A stretch of DNA of 64,000 nucleotides. Origin: MVRE01 sp015660965 (GTDB lineage: Archaea > Halobacteriota > Methanomicrobia > Methanomicrobiales > Methanospirillaceae). Where the stretch lies: the NCBI GenBank assembly GCA_050015095.1, contig JBEKCC010000001.1, forward strand, positions 496,001-560,000, in the 5' to 3' direction. The notes beneath the pieces are model-generated. The model ran no database searches. It had not been told where the DNA came from and saw only the letters and a list, made by a program, of their open reading frames with translations. Position numbers and translations under genes: made by a program. Shown piece after piece: positions 41,631-49,848 of the stretch. Positions within the stretch are counted from its first letter, which is position 1; each line of letters begins with the position of its first letter.

Positions 41631-42670
41631 CCGTCCCTAACACTATCGAATGGGACGATTCATCTAGGTGTATCCGTTTTATTGACCAGACGAAGCTCCC
41701 AGACCATCTCACAATCGTTGAATGCAAAACTGTTAGTAGGCTCGTTGCCGCTATTCAGCGACTTGAGATTCGAGGAGCGCCACTATTAGGAGTTGCGGGC
41801 GCTTTTGGAGTTGCACTTGCTGCAGTTTCTTGCAAGAAAACGAATTATTCAGAATTTATTGCTGATGTTCGAAATAAAGCCAAGATCCTTTCATCCATCC
41901 GTCCAACTGCAATTAATCTAAATTGGGGAATCAATCGCGTTCTTGCCGCGATGGAACAATTGAATTCAGTTACTGCATCTAAGAAAATCGCAATTGTAGA
42001 AGCGAAATCGGTTGCTCAGGAAGATATCGAATGTTGCCGTTCAATCGGCGAGTTTGGGACTACACTTCTCCCAGACAAGTGTACTGTGCTCACGCATTGC
42101 AATGCAGGAGCACTTGCCTGCACATCATGGGGCACTGCTCTCGGTGTAATCCGTTCTGCAGTTCAGAGGGGTAAAGACGTGAAGGTACTATCTTGTGAGA
42201 CACGTCCCCTCCTTCAAGGAGCACGCCTTACATCTTGGGAGCTTTCTCAGGACGGGATAGATGTAACAGTGATTACGGATTCGATGGCTGCGTATTTAAT
42301 GCGAAAAGGTGAGATTGATTGTGTAATTGTGGGTGCAGATCGAATAACCCGTGATAGTGTCTTCAATAAAATTGGGACATATATGCATGCAGTTTGTGCC
42401 CATCATCACAACATTCCCTTTTATGTCGCTGCTCCAATTTCGACATTTGATCCTGACAAATTAGAAGGCGAGATTATAATTGAGGAACGTGGAAGAGAAG
42501 AGATAACTACTTGTGGAAATCGAACAATCGTACCTGACGGTGTAAAAGTAAGAAACCTGGCCTTTGATGCAACTCCGATGGATCTTATAAGCGCTATAAT
42601 TACAGAAAAAGGGATATTAAAACCACCTATCGACATGCAAGCGTTATTTCGTTATCAAACGATTATGTAA
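41627..42670 (+). CDS. mtnA: S-methyl-5-thioribose-1-phosphate isomerase family protein
   Basis: A 347-residue aldose-to-ketose isomerase of the MtnA/eIF2B-alpha-like family. Motifs are RGAPLLGVAGAFGVALAA, LTHCNAGALACTSWGTALG with the catalytic Cys, CETRPLLQGARLTSWEL, and VGADRITRDSVFNKIGTY with the catalytic Asp. MtnA works in methylthioadenosine salvage; archaeal relatives isomerise ribose-1,5-bisphosphate in AMP metabolism. I favour MtnA by motif pattern, but no other methionine-salvage gene is nearby. The GTG start overlaps the HdrA-like stop by four bases. Confidence 0.85.
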   Translation: MTVPNTIEWDDSSRCIRFIDQTKLPDHLTIVECKTVSRLVAAIQRLEIRGAPLLGVAGAFGVALAAVSCKKTNYSEFIADVRNKAKILSSIRPTAINLNWGINRVLAAMEQLNSVTASKKIAIVEAKSVAQEDIECCRSIGEFGTTLLPDKCTVLTHCNAGALACTSWGTALGVIRSAVQRGKDVKVLSCETRPLLQGARLTSWELSQDGIDVTVITDSMAAYLMRKGEIDCVIVGADRITRDSVFNKIGTYMHAVCAHHHNIPFYVAAPISTFDPDKLEGEIIIEERGREEITTCGNRTIVPDGVKVRNLAFDATPMDLISAIITEKGILKPPIDMQALFRYQTIM

Positions 42671-42696
42671 TAGATCTGAAAAAAGTAAAAATTGAT

Positions 42697-43398
42697 ATGG
42701 ACTTCGATTTCGCACAGTACCAAGGTCTGATGGCTATTATCGGTTGGTTGACGGTAATAGCGATACTAACCATGCTTTTACTCGCGATCGTCCTCGTTAC
42801 CATATCCCTATACTCTATAAAGAAGGGAAGACTTTATTTCCCAGAATTTTTACGTGCCGGTCTCGTATTTGTGGAAGGATTGACCAAAGCGATTTTTCGG
42901 TTTCTTGGACTTGAAGACCGTGAGATGCTGTCGTTTTTCATAAAACTCAATAATACAATGAGCAAGAGAGAGTTCGCGAGGGTACCGGTGACACAGCGAG
43001 CAATCTTTCTACCCCAATGTCTCCGATCAGCACGGTGTCCAGCCCATCTCACTCCTGAAGGACTGAAATGCCAAAACTGCGGACAGTGCACCATCGGACA
43101 AACACACCTACTCTTAGAAAAGATGGGTTACCAGGTTTTTGTAGTCCCCGGTTCATCATTCATCAAACGTATGGTAAAAAAGTACCGTCCTGGCGCTATC
43201 ATTGGAGTCGGTTGTCTCTCTGAAGTAAAAGAGGGTATCGAGATGGCGGATAAGATGGGACTTGTTGGAATAGGTGTTGTCACCGCAAAAGAAGGATGCG
43301 TTGAGACCTTAGTCAACTGGGCAGACGTTTATGATATGGCGATACTTGGTATTGATCCTTCTCTAATCCCCGAAGACTTTCACGTTCTTGCCAACTAA
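42697..43398 (+). CDS. DUF116 domain membrane protein
   Basis: A 233-residue protein of the DUF116 family. A hydrophobic N-terminal region (about 10-50) gives one or two membrane helices. The DUF116 domain carries a cysteine-rich motif (CLRSARCPAHLTPEGLKCQNCGQC, split here as CLRSARC and CQNCGQC), a likely metal or cluster site. The rest has a Rossmann-like pattern (PGAIIGVGCLSEVKEGIEMA). Function is unknown; DUF116 genes often lie near methionyl-tRNA formyltransferase in bacteria. The final 36 bases overlap the convergent gene at 43363. Confidence 0.85.
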   Translation: MDFDFAQYQGLMAIIGWLTVIAILTMLLLAIVLVTISLYSIKKGRLYFPEFLRAGLVFVEGLTKAIFRFLGLEDREMLSFFIKLNNTMSKREFARVPVTQRAIFLPQCLRSARCPAHLTPEGLKCQNCGQCTIGQTHLLLEKMGYQVFVVPGSSFIKRMVKKYRPGAIIGVGCLSEVKEGIEMADKMGLVGIGVVTAKEGCVETLVNWADVYDMAILGIDPSLIPEDFHVLAN

Positions 43399-43776
43399 TT
43401 TCCCGCTTTTTATCTTTCCACGGATAATTAGCGTATCCTTTGATATTACGTCACCCACGCGAACTCCTTGACGTAAAATGACTTTTCCATCGGCCTGAAT
43501 AGAGTGAACTACAGCGTTGTCGAGGATTGTAACATCGCCAGTTGATATAATTGGTCCCTTTACTCTTACTTGGCTCCCAATTATTGCACTGCCGCAAGTA
43601 ATACCGAGAGCGACACTTGATCGCGGCCCTAATTCGAGCCTTCCGCTGACATTAAGTCTACCCCAAAAGTGTGTGTGCGCTGGTACGACGAAGTTTCCGT
43701 CTATCTTAACGTTACCATCAAAATACGCTCCTTTCGGCGCAAAAAACGTTTCTCCGTGTTGGATAACCTTCGCCAT
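43363..43776 (-). CDS. Polymer-forming/bactofilin-like beta-helix protein
   Basis: A 137-residue protein made almost entirely of short beta-helix rungs (NVKIDGNFVVP, GRLNVSGRLELG, GSQVRVKGPI, GDVTILDNAVV). This resembles the polymer-forming (bactofilin/CcmA) family, which assembles filaments in the cytoplasm or at the membrane. The typical rung pattern G-x-V/I-x-G is visible, though similarity to hexapeptide transferases cannot be excluded. No membrane segment. Its 3' end overlaps the DUF116 gene by 36 bases, tail to tail. The role is unknown. Confidence 0.7.
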   Translation of the reverse strand: MAKVIQHGETFFAPKGAYFDGNVKIDGNFVVPAHTHFWGRLNVSGRLELGPRSSVALGITCGSAIIGSQVRVKGPIISTGDVTILDNAVVHSIQADGKVILRQGVRVGDVISKDTLIIRGKIKSGKLVGKNVKVFGD

Positions 43777-43846
43777 AGCCCTCAGGATAGTTTGGGGGGC
43801 GAAAGAACGATAAACCTATTGTTGATTTCGTCGTATTCCCTTGAAC

Positions 43847-44686
43847 TTATAACCCTAATGCGAAAAATGTGAATATCAAAAGAGAAGCAAACATGCCCGT
43901 TTTTAAGATACTAGTCGCGTAAGACATCTTAACGCAATCGGGTGTTTTGCAAGGTAAAGCGCGAATAACTGCTATAAGGATTATTAGGTCAACAAAAGCA
44001 ATACCTGCAAGATACCAGGCGCCCCATCGGAAAAAGGGGATGATACTCGCACCTACTCCTAACACCGCAACTATGAGCGCAATTCGGCCTGTCTTTTGAA
44101 TACCGATCTTTATCGGGAGTGTTCTAGCTCCTCCAATTGAATCACCTTTCACGTCCTCAGCATCTTTGAGCAGTTCACGGGCAAGCATCGCAAGGAAGGT
44201 GATAATTGCAATCGGTATGTTTTGAATGAGACCGGATAGTCCCGCAAAGGCCCCCCCAAACAAAAAGATGCTTGCTGCGAGATAAGAGATAGCGAGGTTT
44301 CCAATAAATGGTGAACTTTTGAGTTTTGCTGCGTAAATTATGAGAACGAGAGAATTCAAAACGACAATGGTGAGACAAAGAACATTACTAAATAGAGAAA
44401 GTAGTATTCCGCAAAGAAAGAGGATTGTTGCGAAGATCCGGGCAGAACTTCGTCTTACGTCACCTGAGGGGATTGGACGTTTCGGGCGGTTAATTGCATC
44501 AATATCAGCATCAAAATAATCGTTGATAACATTTCCAGCTGCAGTTATTATAGCGACTATGAGGATTAGGATTAAAGACGAAAGAGTAATCGTTCCGGTT
44601 GCAATGATATAACCGAGTATAGCCGCAAGTCCGGAGACAATTGAGTTAACAGGACGGGTTATAAAATAAAAACCGTGAAATGTCAT
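43847..44686 (-). CDS. Digeranylgeranylglyceryl phosphate synthase (UbiA family)
   Basis: An integral membrane prenyltransferase of 279 residues that adds the second geranylgeranyl group to geranylgeranylglyceryl phosphate, making the archaeal diether lipid core. The two Asp-rich motifs are NDYFDADIDAINRPKRPIPSG near 55-75 and DAEDVKGDSIGGARTLPI near 173-190. Seven to nine helices are expected. The N-terminus, FITRPVNSIVSG, is typical. It lies just upstream, in coordinates, of tRNA-Arg on the same strand and could be monocistronic. Confidence 0.95.
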   Translation of the reverse strand: MTFHGFYFITRPVNSIVSGLAAILGYIIATGTITLSSLILILIVAIITAAGNVINDYFDADIDAINRPKRPIPSGDVRRSSARIFATILFLCGILLSLFSNVLCLTIVVLNSLVLIIYAAKLKSSPFIGNLAISYLAASIFLFGGAFAGLSGLIQNIPIAIITFLAMLARELLKDAEDVKGDSIGGARTLPIKIGIQKTGRIALIVAVLGVGASIIPFFRWGAWYLAGIAFVDLIILIAVIRALPCKTPDCVKMSYATSILKTGMFASLLIFTFFALGL

Positions 44687-44748
44687 TGAACAATCATCTA
44701 TCTGATCAATTACCTATTAAACTGAATGAAAAATTTATCTTTACAGTA

Positions 44749-44823
44749 CGGGCGAGGGGGGATTTGAACCCCCGACCATCAGCTTAGGAGGCTGACGCTC
44801 TATCCTGACTAAGCCACTCGCCC
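44749..44823 (-). tRNA. tRNA-Arg (CCT)
   Basis: The acceptor GGGCGAG pairs with CTCGCCC, with discriminator G. The anticodon stem TCAGC/GCTGA holds loop CTCCTAA with anticodon CCT. The T arm is GGGGG-TTCAAAT-CCCCC. No intron and no encoded CCA. Confidence 0.96.
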
Positions 44824-44843
44824 TCCTCATACAATTGAAGAGG

Positions 44844-44856
44844 CATATGTATAAGG
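44844..44856 (+). promoter_or_regulatory. TATA box of trm1
   Basis: CATATGTATAAGG lies 29-41 bases before the ATG at 44885. It predicts a short or absent leader and lies between the divergent tRNA-Arg and trm1 genes. Confidence 0.4.
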
Positions 44857-44884
44857 TTTTTGAGCCGAAAACAATCCTTTCGCA

Positions 44885-46006
44885 ATGGATTTAATCGAGG
44901 TAAAAGAGGGGAAAACGGTATTGTTTGTACCGGAACAAGATCTGAACACAAATTTTCCTCCCGGTACAGCAACGGTATTCTTCAACCGCCGGATGGAATT
45001 AAACCGTGACACGACTGTTCTTTTCTGTTCTTGTGTTGAACCGAAGCCAAAAGAGTATCTCGATGCAATGGGCGCTACAGGTGTACTGGGGTTTCGAATC
45101 GCGAATGAGACTGGAATTCCAGTCACAATTAACGACCATAATCCGCGGGCAATTGATATTATTAAAAAGAATATCGCATTCACGGGATGTCAAATCGAGG
45201 TGAAATACCAAGACGTCTGTGCTCTTCTCTCTGAACATCGATTCGATGCCGTTGACCTCGACCCTTTTGGCACCCCAGCTCCATTTATTGATTCTGGAGC
45301 ACGTGGTGCAAAGCGCTATCTCTTTGTTACCGCCACAGACACTGCACCCCTTTGCGGGGCTCATAAAAAAGCCGGTGTGCGTCGATATTTTGCACACCCA
45401 GTCAACACGGAGTATCATGCTGAAGTGGGGTTGAGAATCCTTCTTGCCTTTGTTGCCAGAGAAGTTATTAAATACGACCGCGGGGTCGAACCGCTGTTTT
45501 GTTTTTCCAGAGAGCACTTCTTTCGACTCCACTTGCACCTTCTTGATGGAGTACAAGCAGCAGATCGCACACTCGATCGAATGGGGTATGTAAAGCAATG
45601 CCCGAAATGCCCCTATAGAGAAGAATCACCCGGAATAATAATGGAGAGCCGGAATTGTCCACACTGTGGCGTTTCTCTGGTGCCGATCGGTCCTCTTTGG
45701 TTGGGTGCCATCAACGATGCTATCTTGCTTACACAGATGCAAGAGCGTCTCAATAGATTTGAACTTGGTACAAGTAAAGAACTCATAAAACTTCTCGAGG
45801 TCTGTATAGAAGAACTTAGTACTAGTAGTCACTATGACTACCATGTTTTTGCAAAATGGTTGAAAATATCGCCACCTGAGATCGGGTTAGTTATTACACG
45901 ATTACGAGATTCTGGATATTCGGTGAGTCGGGCTCATTATTCAGGATATGCAATTAAAACCGATGCGCCAATTTCTGCAATCTCCAACGCACTCAGTGTT
46001 CAATAA
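44885..46006 (+). CDS. trm1: tRNA (guanine(26)-N2)-dimethyltransferase
   Basis: Trm1 makes m2,2G at position 26 of tRNA, 373 residues. The N-terminal catalytic domain has FPPGTATVFFNRRMELNRD and the SAM-domain motif VDLDPFGTPAPFIDSGARG. A zinc-like region CPKCPYR...NCPHCG lies near 238-260. The C-terminal winged-helix-type domain includes SPPEIGLVITRLRDSGYSVSR. The ATG is not preceded by a ribosome-binding site. The stop overlaps the convergent GTPase gene by 14 bases. It diverges from tRNA-Arg. Confidence 0.95.
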   Translation: MDLIEVKEGKTVLFVPEQDLNTNFPPGTATVFFNRRMELNRDTTVLFCSCVEPKPKEYLDAMGATGVLGFRIANETGIPVTINDHNPRAIDIIKKNIAFTGCQIEVKYQDVCALLSEHRFDAVDLDPFGTPAPFIDSGARGAKRYLFVTATDTAPLCGAHKKAGVRRYFAHPVNTEYHAEVGLRILLAFVAREVIKYDRGVEPLFCFSREHFFRLHLHLLDGVQAADRTLDRMGYVKQCPKCPYREESPGIIMESRNCPHCGVSLVPIGPLWLGAINDAILLTQMQERLNRFELGTSKELIKLLEVCIEELSTSSHYDYHVFAKWLKISPPEIGLVITRLRDSGYSVSRAHYSGYAIKTDAPISAISNALSVQ

Positions 46007-47105
46007 TAATAGTAAGAAGATCGCCATCTTTGAGTCTATGCGTTAACCCTACGCGTTGCCCCGGGTGTTTTACTGATTTGCCCCATATACGAGCATATCG
46101 GAATTTGTGCACAAAGTCCCTATGGAGTTTTGTACAGACATCGTGAACATTGCTCCCTTTCCTAATAATGAGAGGTTCATCGAGATCTGCTTCACCTCCA
46201 TGTGGTTTTAAAAAGAGACGAATAAATCCAAGACTATTATAAACCTCGTCCTTCAGCTCCTCCATATGAAATCCCGATTGTGCCGATATCATAATCGGCG
46301 GTGTATCGAATCTGTTGATTAGACCCTTCTCAATCATGTCATAGATTTCCTGATCTACAAGGTCGACTTTGTTGACTGCAATGAACGCAGGTACATAAAT
46401 ACGGTTACCCTGTACGGCATCAATGAAATCTTCTTGAGTTGCATTGCCACGAATCAATACATCAGCATTCATCATCTTGCTTTCAGCAAGAATCGAACGC
46501 ACTTCCCCAATGTCCAAATCCAATACTCCAACAGAAGATAACCGAACACCACCATACGCAGTTTTTTTAATGGTTATGTCGGGTTTTTTACAGTTAATTC
46601 TGATACCTGCATCGTGCAGCTCTTTTAATAAGACATCCACATGCTGCTGATTGAAGACATCAACAAGAATTATGATAATGTCAGCACTACGAACGACCCC
46701 AATAACTTCCTTACCTCTTCCCTTACCCATAGCTGCACCAGCAATAAGACCAGGGATATCGAGAATTTGGATCTTCGCTCCCTTGTATTCAAGAGCACCA
46801 GGCACTACATGGAGCGTTGTGAACGAATACGCAGCTACTGCACTATTAGTTCCAGTAAGCTGGTTGAGAAGTGTACTTTTACCGGTTGATGGAAAACCTA
46901 CAAGAACTGCGGTTGCATCCCCCGATTTCTTGACAGAAAAGCCCTCTCCGCCACCACCAGCTTTCATTGCACGGGTGACAGCTTCATCTCGAAGTCGAGC
47001 GATTTTGGCTTTTATCCTTCCAATATGTTTTGAAGTCGCTTTATTGTATGGCGTTCGCTGGAGCTCATCTTCAAGTTCTTTGATCTGCTCCTCGAGACTA
47101 TTCAT
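45993..47105 (-). CDS. DRG/Obg-family GTP-binding protein with TGS domain
   Basis: A 370-residue translational GTPase of the archaeal DRG type. An N-terminal helical basic segment precedes the G domain: G1 GFPSTGKSTLLNQL, G2 around SFTTLHVVPGALEY, G3 DIPGLIAGAAMGKGRG and G4 NKVD. A C-terminal TGS domain contains RKGSNVHDVCTKLHRDF and ends GQRVGLTHRLKDGDLLTIII. DRG proteins bind ribosomes and RNA. Length and motif order are normal for the family. Its stop overlaps trm1 tail to tail by 14 bases. Confidence 0.95.
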   Translation of the reverse strand: MNSLEEQIKELEDELQRTPYNKATSKHIGRIKAKIARLRDEAVTRAMKAGGGGEGFSVKKSGDATAVLVGFPSTGKSTLLNQLTGTNSAVAAYSFTTLHVVPGALEYKGAKIQILDIPGLIAGAAMGKGRGKEVIGVVRSADIIIILVDVFNQQHVDVLLKELHDAGIRINCKKPDITIKKTAYGGVRLSSVGVLDLDIGEVRSILAESKMMNADVLIRGNATQEDFIDAVQGNRIYVPAFIAVNKVDLVDQEIYDMIEKGLINRFDTPPIMISAQSGFHMEELKDEVYNSLGFIRLFLKPHGGEADLDEPLIIRKGSNVHDVCTKLHRDFVHKFRYARIWGKSVKHPGQRVGLTHRLKDGDLLTIIIEH

Positions 47106-47394
47106 TCATACACCTTTTACACAACCTGGTCGATTTTAGTACTGGTTGCTCCACAATTTGTCTGCAATTTTTGTTCTCTGAATTATTAAAAGAGTTGGAA
47201 GATGTTAATAACCACATTTTCATCGAAATAAAACTGTAAAAAAGGATCTTTCAATGGTTTCTCATTTTATGAAAACCTTTTTTTAAAGGTTATAATTTGA
47301 AATAGCGGAAAATTACATATCCTTAAAAAAGAGGAAAAATCTCTTTTGAAACAACATTTAAGTGCACGAACTACCCACCTAGATAAGCAAGATT

Positions 47395-47469
47395 GCTGCT
47401 ATAGTGTAGACCGGCCAATCATGAGGGACTCTCACTCCTTCGACTGGGGTTCAAATCCCCATAGCAGCA
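47395..47469 (+). tRNA. tRNA-Glu (CTC)
   Basis: The acceptor GCTGCTA pairs with TAGCAGC plus discriminator A. The D arm is TAGTGTAGACC-type, as in archaeal tRNA-Glu. The anticodon stem AGGGA/TCCTT encloses loop CTCTCAC (anticodon CTC). The T arm is TGGGG-TTCAAAT-CCCCA. No intron. Confidence 0.95.
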
Positions 47470-47771
47470 TGAAAATTTTTTCATTCTATTTTTATCAAAC
47501 AATCTCGATCATGTCATAGTGTTTAACCAAATCCTTATCAGCAATATACTTCGACAATATTTTCAAAAATATTTCATGGCGGGAAAAAAATTTGGTTAAT
47601 TTAAGGATAAATACGCATCTTATCGATAATTTTTGGCGCAATCCTCCGGAAGACAAAAACTATCGCTGAATGGTTCAAACCCAAAAAAATCTAGGCTTGT
47701 TCTTTCAATTGTGGTCATTTTAAGGACAATCATTAAATATCGTATCCCATCATAATCGTATATGAAGAGCT
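47470..47771. other. 302-base intergenic region after tRNA-Glu
   Basis: Mostly AT-rich. It starts with a T-rich stretch (AAAATTTTTTCATTC) that probably terminates the tRNA. A more GC-balanced part around 47625-47690 contains no sustained open frame. A TATA-like TCATTAAATATCG at about 47731-47743 serves the gene at 47772. I see no other supported feature. Confidence 0.6.
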
Positions 47772-48131
47772 ATGAGCAGGGAGAAAATTCGCGTCCCAGC
47801 AAAGGTATATGGAGAATTGGTTGCTCTCCAACGAGAGATCCATTTCACCCTCGACCATAATGACACCATTAAAAAGGCTGAAGATCGGGGATACCTTGCT
47901 GCGTCCGATTGGATACGCCGGAATGAAAATGCATACAAAGTCGGTTTCTCGTGGGGTTTTGAACCAGAACCAGAAGATCCTCGGGGAACATTACGAGATA
48001 TTCCTCCAACACCAGAACAAACCCCTCAAAGGACTTTCCGTCAGAGAGGTGGAGATGCAACTATGAAGGCTCGGAAAGAACCACAAGGTATAGGTGGAAA
48101 GATTAAGAATTGGTTTGGTAAATACTTTTAA
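47772..48131 (+). CDS. Small basic protein of unknown function
   Basis: A 119-residue protein with no family that I recognise. The N-terminal half is helical and charged (KVYGELVALQREIHFTLDHND). A tryptophan/aromatic patch follows (SDWIRRNENAY, GFSWGFEPEPEDP), then a Pro/Arg-rich linker and a basic amphipathic C-terminus, KIKNWFGKYF. The last segment could bind membrane or nucleic acid. The ATG at 47772 lies about 30 bases after a TATA-like sequence. It is followed by two more small genes on the same strand at 48279 and 48440, with a 147-base gap. Confidence 0.6.
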   Translation: MSREKIRVPAKVYGELVALQREIHFTLDHNDTIKKAEDRGYLAASDWIRRNENAYKVGFSWGFEPEPEDPRGTLRDIPPTPEQTPQRTFRQRGGDATMKARKEPQGIGGKIKNWFGKYF

Positions 48132-48278
48132 TTAAATTCTTTTTTCATTTGATTTTTTTAAGTCATTGAAAAGTACACATATTCTCACTTTGATTTTAGT
48201 ATTAATTCTCAAGAAAAGTTGGTTTTAATTGCAGTTTTATACAAACGTTGATACTTGGTATCGAACAACATTTGTGTG

Positions 48279-48419
48279 ATGCTATACTGTAAGGATTGTA
48301 TCAGTTTCAAGTCAAAATCAAAGGATAATGGTGAATGCCGGATTAATGGCGATGTCCCAGCTGATCGAGAAAGCGATCGTTGCCCATCGCGGACGTTTAT
48401 TCCACGCTCTGCTAAATAA
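48279..48419 (+). CDS. Four-cysteine mini-protein of unknown function
   Basis: A 46-residue protein starting MLYCKDCISFK and ending CPSRTFIPRSAK. It has cysteines C4, C7, C20 and C35 spaced as C-x2-C-x12-C-x14-C-P, a pattern fit for one zinc or a small iron-sulfur cluster. I do not recognise a family. Its frame closes 20 bases before the next small gene, which has a strong ribosome-binding site in between, so they look like an operon. The coding-like codon use and the conserved-looking cysteine spacing support it as real; there is no strong ribosome-binding site before the ATG. Confidence 0.65.
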   Translation: MLYCKDCISFKSKSKDNGECRINGDVPADRESDRCPSRTFIPRSAK

Positions 48420-48439
48420 ATAGTAAGGAGGGGAAATTT

Positions 48440-48787
48440 ATACCTAGAGAACTCTCAGAACGAGACATTGCTATTCTTAAAAAGCTCGCTCCTGAATGCG
48501 GAGATCTCACCTGTTCTGGTTCGGGGCATCAATTTCATTCGATTCTCCCCCCAGTATCAAACCATTTTGCCGTTGATGAACACGATTTTGTTGAACGAAT
48601 CAACAGGTTAACGAACGACGAGCTGCAATATATCACCGATATGATTATTAATGGAGAGGAGAGCCTTGGATGTTTACCCGAAGAGGATCTTGACTCTCTC
48701 CTTAGATTGATCACAGAACGATTCTCAAAAGACTATACTAAAAAGGTGATTGAAGCTTTTGCGTCGTCCGATGTTTGTGATAGATGA
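48440..48787 (+). CDS. Acidic helical protein of unknown function, probable ATA start
   Basis: The open frame is 115 residues, beginning at ATA 48440 (reads IPRELSERDIAILKKLAPEC) and ending VCDR before TGA. A very strong ribosome-binding site AGGAGGGG (48426-48433) sits six bases upstream of the ATA. No ATG, GTG or TTG occurs in frame before residue 70. The protein is mostly helical and acidic, with DLTCSGSGHQFHSILPP and DELQYITDMIINGEE. A non-standard AUA start, or a base error in an ATG, explains it best. It follows the four-cysteine protein by 20 bases. I do not recognise the family. Confidence 0.7.
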   Translation: MPRELSERDIAILKKLAPECGDLTCSGSGHQFHSILPPVSNHFAVDEHDFVERINRLTNDELQYITDMIINGEESLGCLPEEDLDSLLRLITERFSKDYTKKVIEAFASSDVCDR

Positions 48788-48900
48788 ATCTACTAATCTG
48801 TTCTCGATATTTATTCGATCAATTACTTTTCCTTAATGAGGAATACCAGCTTAGGAAGTGGGATCATCGGAAGAATAGGTATATGGTATAATTTTGAATA

Positions 48901-49848
48901 ATGGACTCTAACAACTACTCTAATAAGCGAGGTACATATATTCCCCCCGTCATCCTTGCAGAGGGTCTGAAAAAATCTTACGGGAACATAGCAGCAGTAG
49001 ATAACATTAATTTTGCTGTCCAAAAGGGAGAGATTTTCGGGTTTCTCGGTCCAAACGGTGCCGGAAAGACAACAACTATGAAAATGATCCAATGCATCTC
49101 TCCACGTTCAGCAGGCGGACTTCGTGTCTTTGATCTTGATCCGGATGAATATCCTGACATCATTAAACACCGCATCGGAGTCGTTCCGCAGGAAACCAAT
49201 CTTGATCCCGACTTCACTTGTGAAGGGAACCTCCTTATGTACGCTAGGTATTTTGATATTCCAAAGGATATTGCAAAAGATCGGGTTAAGGAACTACTCA
49301 CTTTCGTTTCGCTTTCGGAAAAGCATGATGTCAGCATTGAAAAATTATCTGGGGGGATGAAACGGAGACTTATTCTAGCCCGTGCACTGATAAACAAACC
49401 TGAACTCTTGATCCTTGATGAACCCACCATCGGTCTTGATCCTCAGGCACGTCACTTAATATGGGAACGCTTGAAACTGTTACAATCTCAAGGTAATACA
49501 ATCGTACTCACAACACATTATCTTGATGAGGCTGCACGTCTTTGCGATCGGCTTGTAATAATGGATAACGGCAAAATTCTCGAAGAAGGAACACCATCTT
49601 CGCTAGTAAGCAAACATGCGGGGGGGGAGATTGTTGAAGTTGAGAAAAATAATGATGTTCTCGAATGTATACGAGGAATGAACGTTCCGTTCGAAGAAAC
49701 GGGCGATACTGTACTAATATCAGCTTCTGATGCACACGAAATAGCTCGCCAACTTCTTGAAAAATGTCGTCCGAAAAAGATGCTCACTCGTCCAGCAACA
49801 TTAGAGGATGTGTTTTTAAAACTGACCGGCAGGAGATTGCGGGATTAA
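48901..49848 (+). CDS. ABC-2 type exporter, ATP-binding protein
   Basis: A 315-residue ATPase of an ABC-2 (drug, lipid or polysaccharide) exporter. Walker A is LGPNGAGKTTTMKM near residue 45, the signature is KLSGGMKRRLILARAL near 150, and Walker B is LLILDEPTIGLDPQ near 171, with H in VLTTHYLDEA. The C-terminal 85 residues resemble the regulatory extension of DrrA-type ATPases. An 18-residue lead precedes the first strand. The permease ATG overlaps its stop in TAATG. The exported substrate is unknown. Confidence 0.93.
   Translation: MDSNNYSNKRGTYIPPVILAEGLKKSYGNIAAVDNINFAVQKGEIFGFLGPNGAGKTTTMKMIQCISPRSAGGLRVFDLDPDEYPDIIKHRIGVVPQETNLDPDFTCEGNLLMYARYFDIPKDIAKDRVKELLTFVSLSEKHDVSIEKLSGGMKRRLILARALINKPELLILDEPTIGLDPQARHLIWERLKLLQSQGNTIVLTTHYLDEAARLCDRLVIMDNGKILEEGTPSSLVSKHAGGEIVEVEKNNDVLECIRGMNVPFEETGDTVLISASDAHEIARQLLEKCRPKKMLTRPATLEDVFLKLTGRRLRD

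Noticed and set aside
46651..47139. 162-codon open frame on the plus strand
   Set aside because: It lies entirely opposite the DRG-type GTPase, has a low-complexity Pro/Ser-rich translation and no ribosome-binding site; it is a shadow frame.
47274..47291. AACCTTT/AAAGGTT hairpin between the GTPase and tRNA-Glu
   Set aside because: Seven weak pairs in an A/T homopolymer stretch; likely compositional. Kept out of the feature list.
47672..47681. GGTTCAAACC resembling a tRNA T arm
   Set aside because: No acceptor, D or anticodon stem can be built around it; chance match.
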